NCBI GenBank assembly: GCA_008694505.1
Contig: VZDJ01000174.1
Coordinates: forward strand, 8,892,106 to 8,956,105
DNA from: Cyanoderma ruficeps
Lineage: Eukaryota > Chordata > Aves > Passeriformes > Timaliidae
Length of the DNA stretch: 64,000 nucleotides
Reading direction: 5' to 3'
Shown here: positions 1 to 11,670 of the stretch, in pieces
Layout of the letters: the number at the start of each line of letters is the position of its first letter
Position numbering within the stretch: position 1 is the stretch's first letter
The notes under the pieces: model-generated
Database searches by the model: none
Told to the model about the DNA's origin: nothing
The model's input: the letters and a program-made list of their open reading frames with translations, nothing else
Position numbers and translations under genes: made by a program

Positions 1-3000
1 TCAAGTTGCTGGTGGAGGAAATCAGGGGAAAATAAGAAATTAAACATCAGCGTGGGTTTAGACAGAACCTGTTAAATTTCTGATGCATTTTGTTCGGAGA
101 ACATATTCTCTTCTCTTTTCCACTTCAGCAGCATCAATCACCTTAGGGATTGTGACAGTGTGAGCAGGTGTTGCTGGAAAGTCTTTACGGGTAGGAATGA
201 AATAGAAGAGGGGCTTGTGGTCAGACTGATATTGAGAAAGGGTAAGGGTTCTGAGAAGGAGGGTATGGAAAGTGAGATGGGGAGGAGGTAGGGCCAGAGA
301 ACAATCAGCGGATTTGTTTGGGGAGAGAAGCCTATGTAGATGTGGCAGATACAGTCATTAGGAGCCAGAAGAAGAACTAAACACCAGATAGCCATGAGTG
401 CTGCTCAGAGCTGCTGAGAAGGGAACATTCACAAATTACACCAGAGGCCTTGGATGCCTGGGATGGCTGTTCCAACACACTGACCGTGCGTCCATTGTAT
501 AGTCCTCACTCCCCGGGTATGGGAGGCACCACCCTCGCAGTCCTAGAGCTGAGAACTGGGAGCGTGGAACAGCCTCTGCGAAGTCTGTGTCACTCTTAAA
601 TCATTGTTCCAAAGAAAGTACAGGGTTGCTTTTTCTTTTTGTTTTGGATACTTGAGTCATAGCCAAGAAATAGAAATCTCATTCCATGGTTATCTGAAAG
701 ACGATGTCACATACAATGGCAATTAGAAATATTTCCAAAATTAAACCTCCAAAGGAGGAAGTGAATTACAATGCAAGCAACCTTTGACCCTGGAGAATCA
801 TAATGGCTTCCTGGATTTGGAGATATTATGAGCAGAAGCCAGAGAGGTACTGCTGCTGGGTCGTAAGAAGTGTTAAAATTAGAACACAATGTGGTAACCT
901 TGGGTGTGTCTTTCTGATCTGAAATCTCCTCCCACCCACACTTCTGTTTAATAATGATGTGTTTTGAAAAGCTTATGTCTGGCTGCCTGAATGTCTCGGA
1001 ATTCACTCTGCGTACATCAGCTTTGGTGGTTATCACTCTGCCAGACTGTGGGCCACAATCCAAAAAAGTACAAAACTACTTGTTTACCCCTAAGTATGGG
1101 AACAAGGCCACAGAGTAAAGACAGCCACTATGCTGGGGGCCAAGGAAATCAGATGTGTGTGCACCTAACCTAACCTCTCCATCTCTGACAAATTCTTCTC
1201 AATTTTGGTTTTGTTTATTTTTGACATTTTAATTTACTTTCTGGTCCAAGACCTGCATGCTCATCCCTTTGGGAGACAGGGATCTTGCTGCTTTATGCAC
1301 CCCCTGCATAGGCTTATTGTTCCAACAACAGCAGTATCCAGAGGGGTCTGGTCTCATTGTACCAGGCTTTGTGCAAACACATCATGAAAGACAACTCTGG
1401 CCTAACAAGAAAAATATTACAGTCTAAACAGACAAGGCAGACAGTGGGTTTTTCTTGGGGAGAGTGACAGAGAGATAAGCTGGCCTAGGAAATGTTAGGA
1501 CATTTAAAATCTTTTCCTGTTCTCTCTCACAGAAGAAAGAACATTATATTTGGCTACATACATGAATCCAGATTTAAAAATAGCTGGGTTCCTTCCTGGC
1601 TGAGGGAGAAAGACTGAAATAAGTCAAATTTATTAGCCTCCTTGCAAGCTTGCATTGAATTCTTGCTTGTTGGGACTCCCTCAAGTAATTGTATTTTTAC
1701 AAACAAGTTGGTTGAGGAAGAGTTTCATGGGCAAATACCTTGATTTATGCATGGACATGCAGGAGAAAAACAAGTCCACTGTCTGTGTGAGTGAATTCCA
1801 GCCACACACGTTTCAGAAGCGAAGCCAAGGGGGCAGAATTGTCATTAGACTGATTTGGGAGCTGGATTTAGTTGAAGGACAACATTTTAAAAGCACCTAA
1901 GTGACACAGGAGCCTCAGGGCAAGTCTTCAGCGGGTGGGGCTTGTTAGGGGGAATTCGGTATCTTGCTAATGTGGCCGGGCTCTGCGGGATCTTGGCACC
2001 CAGGCAGGGCCGGGTTGGGGGGGATTTAGCAGCTTAGGGACCTCTGCCCTGGGAGCCGCGCTGTGGTATTGACTTTCACCGTCTACCATTTTTAAAGGTG
2101 ATTTAGGCGTGAGCACTGGATTTACAAACGTATTAAGGTGCCGATCTTCCACTGAAGGCAGTGAAGGCTGGAAGCTTTAAATGCCTTTTTGGAGGGTCTG
2201 AGCCTCAGGGCCAGATTTACAGAGCTGTGTAGATATCTGAAATGCCTGGTGATCTTTACAAAAGCACCAAATGCGTTAGACCTGTCTCCTCTTGACTTCA
2301 AAGTGACTGACTAGTAGAGATAAGAAGGCTGGTCCAAGATCTTAGTCTCAAGCTGCCTGTATGGCTTTGTGGAGATGATCTTTAGGAGAGCACATATTAC
2401 CTTGAAGCCCAGCTCAGTCTCACTGAAGGTCAGAGTGTTGTGGATATCTCTGAAAATGCTGCCTTGCCAAAATTAAGTAAACAGAAGGGGGTTGCAGCAG
2501 TGAAGCTATTGACCTGCTTGACATCCAGCATGCTCTACATAGGCTTCACTTTTGTTATGCAGTAGCAAAACCAAATGTGACAGAGGAAAATAGGATTCCA
2601 GAGTTACCCCTTGGAGTAGGGGGTATTTAGCAGTGAGGACAAGATGTTCAACATAGAAAAATGGGGAAAAGCAAAACAAACAAGGTGTTTGGGGTGAAAG
2701 AGAAAAGGGAGCATCAGTTAATGGAGTTAGTGAAAGGAAAAATGGGTAAACATCCATCCCAGGTGGATTTTTGTTCCAGAGCAGCTGAAGTAATTTGTGC
2801 AAGATACTCCTTGACTTTGCTTGTAACTGAAGGCTCTGAGGACAAGGGAGAATGTGCCTCATGTTTTTAAAGCTCTGTAAGAAACTCCAGGTCTGTGCTA
2901 CTGGGCAAGGACCTTTTTTTACCATCAGACGATGGCTGGGTTTACTGTGCAGCAAGGAAAGCACCAGTACCACCACTGCAAAGTCATGCAAGCAGCCAAA

Positions 3001-3544
3001 CCACTGAGGTTCTTCTCCCCCATTGCTGTCGCCATCACAGTTGCAGCTGAACGCTTTTCTGCTGCTCTGAAAGGATGTCAACAAGAGCAATGCATTTGCT
3101 CTTCTGCCTGGCAGAAGGGGAAAAGAAAGTAAGATTTTTAACAGATATTCTTCATGTTCAGTTGTAAAGTTCTTTGTCCTGCCCCTGTGGCACAGCTATC
3201 TTAGATCTGATTGCTAGAGAACTGTTACAACAGATCCTCACCTAGTCTGGAAAATCCTTTCTCCTGATAGGGCAGCTGAGGAATTAAAACATGTCGGTCA
3301 TCCAAGATCATGTTGCACAGAATATTCCATCATACAGGGAAATAGTGTCAGGAGCTTGCTTTAAACAGAAATGGATGTGGGTAAGATTCAGGTTTGTCTC
3401 CTCCTCTGAGGAGAGTCTGTGAGGGGAAACAGTGCGGGCAGAGTAGCCTCAAAGCTCCCTTGGCCTACAGCACGATCAGAAGCAGTCAGGGCAGGGAGCA
3501 GGGCAGGGAGGAGGGAAGGCACGTCCCTGCTGCTCCTCTGGACC
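1..3544. other. No gene seen
   Basis: Ordinary non-repetitive DNA. The plus strand is purine-rich at about 234-302. A minus-strand frame of 194 codons (2506-3090) has Leu/Phe/Ser-rich composition, lacks flanking splice signals that I can see, and is taken as chance. Confidence 0.6.
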
Positions 3545-3675
3545 CATGGTGATGTGACAGCCCCGTGCCGAGCTGCGACTGTCCGGTGACAGCACAGCGG
3601 CCCCGACAGCTCGGGGTGCTGCGGGCGTGTCCTGCCTGCCCGGGGGGCTGAGAGCAGAGCGGCCGAGGCAGCTCC
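3545..3675. other. CpG-enriched patch
   Basis: Twelve or so CpGs in about 115 bp, with GCGGCCCCGAC and GCGGGCGTGTC words. Two overlapping minus-strand frames cross it, but GC-rich DNA lacks stops and this is not evidence for coding. Regulatory use is possible. Confidence 0.3.
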
Positions 3676-6600
3676 CTGCAGTGGCTTCCCTACACATCCT
3701 GCTCTTTTCCATGCCAGCCAGGGCGGCTGAGTAAAAGAGAGCACAGCAGACAGCTGAGTGACAGCTGCCAGTCATGTTGGCTGCAGGGTCTTCAGAGAGA
3801 AGGAAAACATCTCCGTTGTGTCCATGTGTGTCCCCCTCCCATATCTCCAGCTAGAGATCCACCCCCAAGGCTTGCTCCTTATGCCAGCAGCCACTGGGTG
3901 CATTCTTTTCATTTCAAGTCCCTCCTCAACACAGAACTGTTTTGCTCCTGTTTCCCACTTTAGCTGCTTGCTGCAATGTCCATACTATTATTACTCAGTT
4001 GAGCCTTGAAATGCTCCTCCTTGCAAGTGCTCGCAGGCTCATTTCCACACAATAAGGGCAGTTAGCAATTTCTTCCCATTCCCATCTGCTACCTGCCTGC
4101 TCTGGGGGACTCAGTGAATAGCAAGAGACTGGCAGAACTCTCATCTCTTGGATGCTTCTGACAATTTCTGTTAAGGAAAGCTGAGAGCATATCAATTAAA
4201 TAAATATATTATATAGACACAGGCAGCCTTTAGGATTTGCTTCTATTTTCTGCAGTACTCCTTGATGTCATGCCTTGAAGACATCTTACCTCTGGTAGCA
4301 GCAGCTGCCAGCAGGATCATGGTTTTGGGTCAAGAGAGCCTCAGCTCCTGTGAGAGAATGAGCAGAGCTGAAGGAAGAAGAAAAGTGGCAGAGTAAGATC
4401 CCCCTTGGCTACTGGGTAACAGATATTGGCTCAGACTGGGAAACAGCAGAGAGGAACCAGGCTAAATTTAAACAGATAAAGAGGCAGATAAAAGGAAACC
4501 AAGCAAAGCGTTAAGGTTTCTGAAGCTAAAAATCAAGCCAGTCTGCAGAACCCAAAGCATTTCCTCATCATTTCCAAGCAGGCTGGTAAAGCACCAGAGA
4601 AAGCACACTCTGGGCTGCCCTTATGGGCTCTGCTGGCCAGTGCAAGTCAGAAGATGTGGGGAAGCTTTAGGCAGATTCTTGTGTAGTCTAGAGGGTGCAT
4701 GAACTTGGTAGCTTGAAGCACTCATTTGTGACAGTAGGAAGGGGATTGAATTGGTAAACCTGTCAATCTCTGGCTCTTAAGAGAAGCCTGGCTGAGCTCC
4801 TCTTTTGGGTTGCAAAAGCCAGTTAATGGTTTGATGAGAAGGCCTGGGAAGGGGCACAAGGAGACAGAGGTACATGCTCAGGTGAGTGCTCCTTCAGGAC
4901 AGGTGAAAGGGGGAAACACTGAAATACTAGGGGCTGCAATTGCAATTGTTCAGCTCAGATTGGCTGTCTGATACGTTTGAAAATCATCCCATCAAGGTGG
5001 AGCCTCTGTAAATAGCACCACTTGATGTCTTAGGCTAATTCTGCAAACGTTGAATCTCGAAGGATGAGACAACTTCTGATAAGCCTGACTCCTTGGAGGT
5101 CTTGTCAGCTCACTCAGAGACTTGCAGGATTGGAACATCAGGAGGTTTGTTTCCTCTGCAGCTGCCAACAAGGAATCATGTGGGTTCTTTTCCCTTTCCC
5201 TGTTAGTTCACCCATGGAGGACATCGCAGAGCTCAGTCTGTGACCTCACCTGGTCACTGTGAAAGAAGATGGGGAGGTTTTTTGCTTGAAGGCTCTGGAA
5301 GGCACTATTAGAAGCATCCTAATTCAACTCAATAAGAAGGTGCTATTCAGGCCCCTTTCTCCTTCCCTGAAGAGCTCTCCTAGTTTCTGATGGAAACAAA
5401 GGCATGAACAGGAACAAGGTCCTGTGTGGTGAGCCCAGACCTCAGGCTCCCACCTGATTGTTGTTGGGCTAGAAGTGAAGATACTTTTCTGACATTTGCA
5501 ATTCAAAAGCTGTGTCATCCCCTATCTCTCCCCTTTTGGCCTCTCAGGTGGTGACAGAGGCAGATATTGCCTTTCCCCCACGCAGACGGCCCTGGGCTCT
5601 GACTGCTTGTCTTGGTTGTGGACCTGCCCCTGCAGTATTGCAGCCCTCCTGAACTCAGGACTGGGATGCACAAAAGTGCTCCAGCTCTCAGAACATTCCT
5701 GACTGCAATTCAAAAAGCACACTGCTGGTTGGGATGGAGTAAAACATGGGAACTATTGTTTAAGAGCACTAAATATTGGATTTTCCTGATGGTCTGTATC
5801 AGCTGCCTCATCCTTTGTGAATACAGCAGAAGGGATAGATATGGCCTGATTCATTGTCTTGTGTGGCTCAGAGAAGGTATCTGAGAGCTTTCTGCACATT
5901 TAAGCTTCACCAAAGTATTTATAAAGACGGGTGTTTATTGCCTCAGATTTTGAGGTTTATCTTTCCAGATGTGGCAGACAGGCTTATTCAGAGGCAGATT
6001 CACAGTTGCTGGGGCCAGCTTCGTCTTGTGAGGGAGCAGAAGCTGTGCTCATGGACAAGAGATGTACTTTCTTGAGTAAAACTCTGCTGAGTTCAAGAAA
6101 GTGATCTGTTGTGGTCAAAGAGAAATGAAAACACTTAAATTGGTGATAGCTGAGCTTTATTAAAGTGTTAATGATTATAAACCTCACAATAATATGACAA
6201 TACAGACAGGACTGCACTTGTTCTGTGCCCTTGGTCTGTGTTTGAGTTATCCAGGTTATTTGTGTGATATCTGATATCATCACAACATTAGATACCTTTT
6301 TTCCTCTGGATTCTGAATTGTGTCCTATCAGGTGGATGGATTTTTGTGATATTTTTTGTTGTTGTTGTTGTTTGTAATTGCTCCTGTTTTTCGTAATTTT
6401 CATCTAAGATGTTAAACCACCTCCCCCCCAAAATGCAACAAACCCAAATACTTAAATGGATTAGGCAAGTAAGAACCTTAAACAGGGATAGAAGAGAAAA
6501 TTCATAAATGTAGTTTTACAGGTTGAATCTTTGCCTTTTGGATCTTAGTTTGTATTGCTCAGGGTGTTACAAAGAAGAGCAATGAAATTTTTTCCTGACT

Positions 6601-9600
6601 ACAGCAATAGAAATATCTTTGCACGACTCCTATGTGCTTCTTTTTTGTGTTAGTACTAAGGCTGGATTTGTTTTGGATGCAGCTTTCTTTAAAACTGTGG
6701 GGAAAGGGAAAGTTGTTCTACTACTGCCTCTGCTGCTCCATCCCTTTCCCTCCTTCCCCCTCCTTTCCTCTTGGGTTGCTTGCCTTTCATGTCTTTGTTT
6801 GACATCTAGGAAAGAATCATGAGGTGCTGAATATTATTAACTTCTAAACACCTAAGAAATCAGTAGGAAATCGCAAACATTTTGGCCCCCTGACAGTCTC
6901 CGTAAATGACCTGTCCGAAATCCCTCCCCTTCTGAGATGAAAAGAGGGAGCCAGGCAGAACGAAGGAGAGAATGGGGAGAGCCAGGGAGTAAGAGGGATA
7001 CACAAAATAAATGAGAAATATGATTAAGTTATTTCCTTGGCTGGGTCTACAGCTGGTTCTGGGTATTTAATAAACAGGTTGACACTCCAGGTTCCCCTCA
7101 TTAGGTGATCACTAAGGTCTGGGCTGTCATAAATCAAAGAGCCAGGTTATCAAGGCCTGTGATCTTTAACTGTACAGGGGCGCCCAAGTGTCTGCCCCGG
7201 CGAGGGCTCAGCAGTGCAAGCTGTAAGGAATTAGCTGCTGCGGCACTTCAGACCGTGCACAGGCACAGCCCTGGCCCGCTGTGGGCTCACACAGCTGCTG
7301 TGTCCCCACTCAGCTGGGGCAGGGGCCAAAGGCACTACGCTGCAAACCTGCCTGAGCCCGCCTCGGTGTTGGGACGGGGAGAGGAGCCATCTCAGTGATG
7401 TGCTCCTGAAAGGGACAGGGACAAGCAGTTCTCTGCATTTCCTCCAGGGAGGAGACAGGACACAGCCCAGTCTGCTGCTGTGTCATTCCAGCACCAGACT
7501 GGCACCACAGAACCTATCTGTGAGTTATGCAGCTGAGGAGGAATTCCTGCTCTGCAAGGCACACCACACTGTGGTGCCACAGCAGCTGGGTCCTGCACTG
7601 TCCTTTCTAGAAGCAGGTAGGGCCTGCACTGCTCTTTTTACACTGCAGGTGAGGCAGAAACTTGAAGAAAGTTGGGCTGCCTGAAGCTACAGCCTGAGGT
7701 CTCTTAACAAACCTGGCACATGAATAAGTTCTGTGAACTCTTGAGTATGGTAGAGCATCAAATCACACAGGTTTGGGCAGTAAATAACACAAATAAGAGC
7801 CAAGTGGACTTCTGGAGGGGAAAAAACTGTGTTCAATCTCAGCCCTGCTTTTGTGAGAATATGAGATAATTTTTAGATGCTGGGAGTGTTCTCAGTTCCT
7901 AGTTTTCCCCAGTGTTGAATAGCCATTATTGCCCACAAAGCCAGGAAAGCCTTGGGAGGAGTTTCTAGGCTGACTCTGCAGGACAAGAAGCTTGGTGACA
8001 CAAACACCAGTGATGAGAGAACTGAATCTCGTGCAGCTCTTGTAGCTGCAGTGTGTGTTAGAAACAAAAATAAGCAATGGGGGCAAAGGGAAATAAGAGG
8101 GCTTCCCAAAGAAGATGTATATTCATGTACCTTAACTGATGGATGGAAAGGGCCTCAAACCACCTTGGTAGAAGTTTTGAAAGAGCAGGAGTAGGGACTG
8201 TGGGCAGAGCAGAGCTGAAGGTTGTGTTTTACTCCTGGCACCCAATGGGACAAGTGACATTTCCACATGCATCTGGAGGGAGATTGAGGCCCAGTTCTGT
8301 GTTAGAGGGTGGGAATCAGCATGGTTCCAGAGGGAGGCAGTGCCTGGGAACTGCAGCAGTGTTTTGCTGCAGGTGTTGTGGCTCTGCTGGTGGCACCTCC
8401 CTAAGCCATTGTCTGTGGAGCAAAAGAGACACTGTCAGCATATCTTGGCTGCTCGTGAGGGCTGGGGACATTTTCAGTGGGGTCCACGTGAGAAACCACA
8501 TCAGTGGGGCAGGGAAGAAGTGCTGAGTTAGGCTTGTTTTCCAAGTGATCTCTTAAGCTGGGCCTCAGCTATTGCCTCCTGCCTTGGACAAGGGGATGAC
8601 TCTGTGGAAGAAAGACTGGGGGAGATGAGATGGCACAGAGATGACTGCTGTTTTCAGGAACTGAAGGCCCCTAAAGCCTCATCCCAGCAAACATGGATTC
8701 ACTGAAGCAGCTGTATACCTTGTCACATCTTGTGTGAAGGCCCACATCTACCTGTCTACTAGATATTCAGCTGATAGGATAAGTGATGTCCCTACAGTTA
8801 AGCCAAAGCTGAAATTCCTTGAGGGGCTCAAAAGGCACAGTTCCAGCTCTGCTGCAGTCACTCCAGGGCATTCCATGACTATTTATAATGGTCTCTGTGG
8901 GTTTACTACTTTACAGATTGTAATGCAACTCACTGCCATGGGGGAGAAAAATGCAACACTAAAGCATGACATGCTGCCCTTTGGCCATCAAACCGTGTGG
9001 TTCGTGTCAGGCTGTGAGGTGGAAGCGTCTGGTTCACAACAGTGATTTCAGGGTGTTTTCCTGCCTCCTTCTCCTCCTGTTTTCCTCAGCTGTACTATAT
9101 TCTAGCCACTATTCTGTCCTTAAACACAGGAGCGTCTCGGTTGTGAAAAATCAACTAAAGCTGTTCTCGTAAAGACCAAGAAAATGAAAGAATGTATTAA
9201 TCCATGTGCCCTTTTTTTAAACCCCTCCTCTGATTTCAGTCAATAATATATGGACTTTGGCAGAGGTCAGAGACAAATCTTCACATCTTTGCATGAAAAA
9301 TGTTTGCAGTTTGTGAGTTTCACGTTTTGACAACAGAATCAAGTGCCTGAATTTTCAGAAGAGCTCAGCACTTGACCTGTGGTCAGTGTACTTCGTTCTT
9401 TTGAAAGCCAGTACTGTGCTTCCTGATAACCACATAGGACTTACCTGTACAGCTAAAGGCTCACATTAAAACTTTTGAAAGTGCTTAGTTTTTTTAGGAT
9501 TCAGCAAATTTACAAATGGCAGATCAATAATTTGATACCTTCTTAAGAAAGCTGATAGGAGTAGGATGCTGAAATGCCCTCTCTGCCTCCAAAAATCATT

Positions 9601-10200
9601 CCGTAGCCCTGTATCATTTGAGTGATGTTGAAAATCCTATTTGGAACCCCAGACTTTGCTCAGCTCTTTTTTTGCAGTTGGACATAACTCTCATTGACTG
9701 CAGTGGTATCTTTTCTCGAACAGTCAATTTTTTAAGCCTCTTCTCCAATAACAAACCTTCCAAAAGTGTATTGAAAGCAAAAACCCCTCTGAAAGGCACT
9801 TACTTTACATCTAATGTAGGTATACCATGAATTTGGTCCCATATTTTCCACATTCTTGTACACACAGTCTATACCATTAATCATTGGATTGTGTATCATG
9901 ACTTGAGGTTCTTGAATTTCAACCTAAGGATATGAGTTACCAACCCAACCAAGCAAGTGAAAATCTTCTAAGTTATTGCAGGAAATTGCCATCACTACCA
10001 ATTTGTAAGGAGTTTCCTGTGTTCTTGTTAACCAGTTCCTTTCTGTACCATGCATTTATGCAAAACAAAATCTGTCTGTGCAGTGTTTGGTGTCCCATCA
10101 AAGTCATGGCTGTCAAAGCATGACCTGTGTGGTGCATGCCCGTGTTCCATCCCCCTGGAGAATATCTTCAGATATTAGGGAACAACTACTTTGCTTAGTA
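3676..10200. other. No gene seen
   Basis: Apart from the (TTG)n tract, nothing is recognised. 6935-7015 is purine-rich (GAGAGAATGGGG-type words). 7180-7385 is moderately GC-rich with a few CpGs and no exon signals. A possible CR1-like scrap around 8143-8175 (GGAAAGGGCCTCAAACC) was too weak to call. Confidence 0.55.
6356..6374 (+). repeat. (TTG)n microsatellite
   Basis: Five TTG units at 6356-6370 are followed by TTTG. Read on the minus strand it gives CAA repeats, which explains the poly-Gln run in the open frame there (5984-6403) and argues against that frame being a gene. Confidence 0.9.
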
Positions 10201-10210
10201 GGTGCAACCT

Positions 10211-10240
10211 CTCCTATTTTAATACCTAGGGAAATAGGAG
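10211..10240. repeat. Perfect 9-bp inverted repeat
   Basis: CTCCTATTT (10211-10219) pairs exactly with AAATAGGAG (10232-10240) across a 12-nt loop containing CCTAGG. Nothing nearby (gene, intrinsic terminator or mobile element) explains it. Confidence 0.6.
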
Positions 10241-10462
10241 GAGTTTGGATTTGAGTGGAACTGTATGCTAAAGGAATCTAAAGTTAAATAGTTAGGAGCT
10301 TATTTGGAGTGCTGGTGTTTTCAACTTAATAAACCACTGAAGCTTCCTGGGAGGACAGCATCTCAAAATCCCCCCATTTTTCCTAGGCTGTTATTAACAC
10401 AGGTGTTGACTCAACTCTTTCAGTTTATTTATTTTCCCATTATTTTAGGTGCAATTACTTTC

Positions 10463-10479
10463 TTTTTTTTTTTTTTTTT
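10463..10479 (+). repeat. Poly-T run (17 nt)
   Basis: An uninterrupted run of 17 T. It may be a decayed A-tail of a minus-strand retroposed sequence, but no target-site duplication or body is recognisable next to it. Confidence 0.85.
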
Positions 10480-11618
10480 CTGATTGAGGCATTTACTGTG
10501 GAGAGCAATTCTGCACACCCTCATTTTCCTGCTGGCCCCGTGGAAGAAGGATGATGTGAGACCCTCCGAGCAGGTGAGGAACACTCTTGTGAAGGGAAGG
10601 TTGAATGACAATGTTCAGACAAGTGTGACTGAATGTCTGGAGAGACGTGAGCCTTCCCTGGGCCCAGCCAGCCTGTTTGCTGCTGCCATTCCACACTTCC
10701 ACTTTCCAGGCTGCACAGCTGAGCTCAGGGGCTGTAAACTACATTTTGAAAGTTGGTGAGTTCTCCCAACTAAATGAATACAGGAATGGGGTAAAACCCC
10801 AATCTGCTGATGCCCTTAACTCTATGTATCACTTGTCTGTAGGCTCAGATAAGTTGAATACAGCAGCTACTCATACCACTCAAATCCCCTCCAAAAGTCA
10901 ATTTTTGGCATTGCATAACTGTTCCTTTTAATTAAAAAAGCCCAGAACACCCCAGCTAACTAATTATTTTGCATTGCATACTGGGTACCCTAATAGAGAA
11001 AAAACCTTATCTTCTGATGTCCTGGGTGGAGTCCCAGACTGGGTCAGTTTTCTGTTACGTAGGTGTGGGTTGGGGGTTGATGTACTGCTCTTCCCACTTG
11101 CAGAGTAAGGAACTGCTGGGTTGAAATCAATTGTATGGTGTCCAATATCACATCACTTTAAGGGAGGAGATGGGTTTACCTCAGGCCTAACAACAGCTGA
11201 GCTATTTCACAGGAAGGACTGAAATATTTGGAATATGTGTTTTGGCTGAGCTAGAAAGCAGGCCAGGCTACAGAAGGAGGTCTGTAACTCTATGAAGAGC
11301 AGAACTACTGGGAGAAAAGAAATTGTAGGGCTACAGAAGGTCTGGGTTCTGATCTAGTTCCCCTACTTTTGCCCCTCGTAGTCATGACTAGTTTGTTTCT
11401 CAGCTTTGTCCTTCTAACTCTATCAGTGTCCCACTCACAATGATTGTAAAAAGCACTGGATTTAGTTGAATGGCTTTGGAGCAGCCTGTGTTGGATGTTT
11501 TGAGGCACAATTTAATCCTTTGATTCTATAAGGTACTAACTATCTGTTTCCAAATTCTCTGGTGCCGCTGGAGAGTGATTTCTTGGAAACTTTTCTGCTG
11601 AAAGACAGAGCTTATGAG

Positions 11619-11670
11619 ATATAATTAACACCAGGCTAAGTGCTACTTATGCACCTGGTGTTGTTTATAT
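11619..11670. repeat. Interrupted inverted repeat, possible long hairpin
   Basis: The core arms AACACCAGG (11627-11635) and CCTGGTGTT (11654-11662) are exact. Outside them a symmetric 3x3 mismatch (ATT/GTT) is followed by ATATA/TATAT (11619-11623 and 11666-11670). Inside, TAAGT (11637-11641) can pair with ACTTA (11645-11649) around GCT. The nested structure totals about 19 pairs in 52 bp. It could be a structured RNA, an old hairpin-ended element remnant, or chance. Confidence 0.6.

Noticed and set aside
2506..3090. 194-codon minus-strand open frame
   Set aside because: Leu/Ser/Phe/Pro-rich composition typical of a frame antisense to A/G-rich DNA; a plus-strand frame overlaps it.
5984..6403. 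Frame with a poly-Gln stretch
   Set aside because: The Gln run is the translated (TTG)n microsatellite on the minus strand.
8143..8180. Possible CR1 antisense scrap (GGAAAGGGCCTCAAACC)
   Set aside because: Fewer than 20 bases resemble CR1 and the flanks do not continue the match.
10541..10575. GAGCAG|GTGAGGAAC as a donor with upstream T17 as acceptor tract
   Set aside because: No AG follows the T-run at a usable distance in good context; the supposed exon lacks a clear acceptor.
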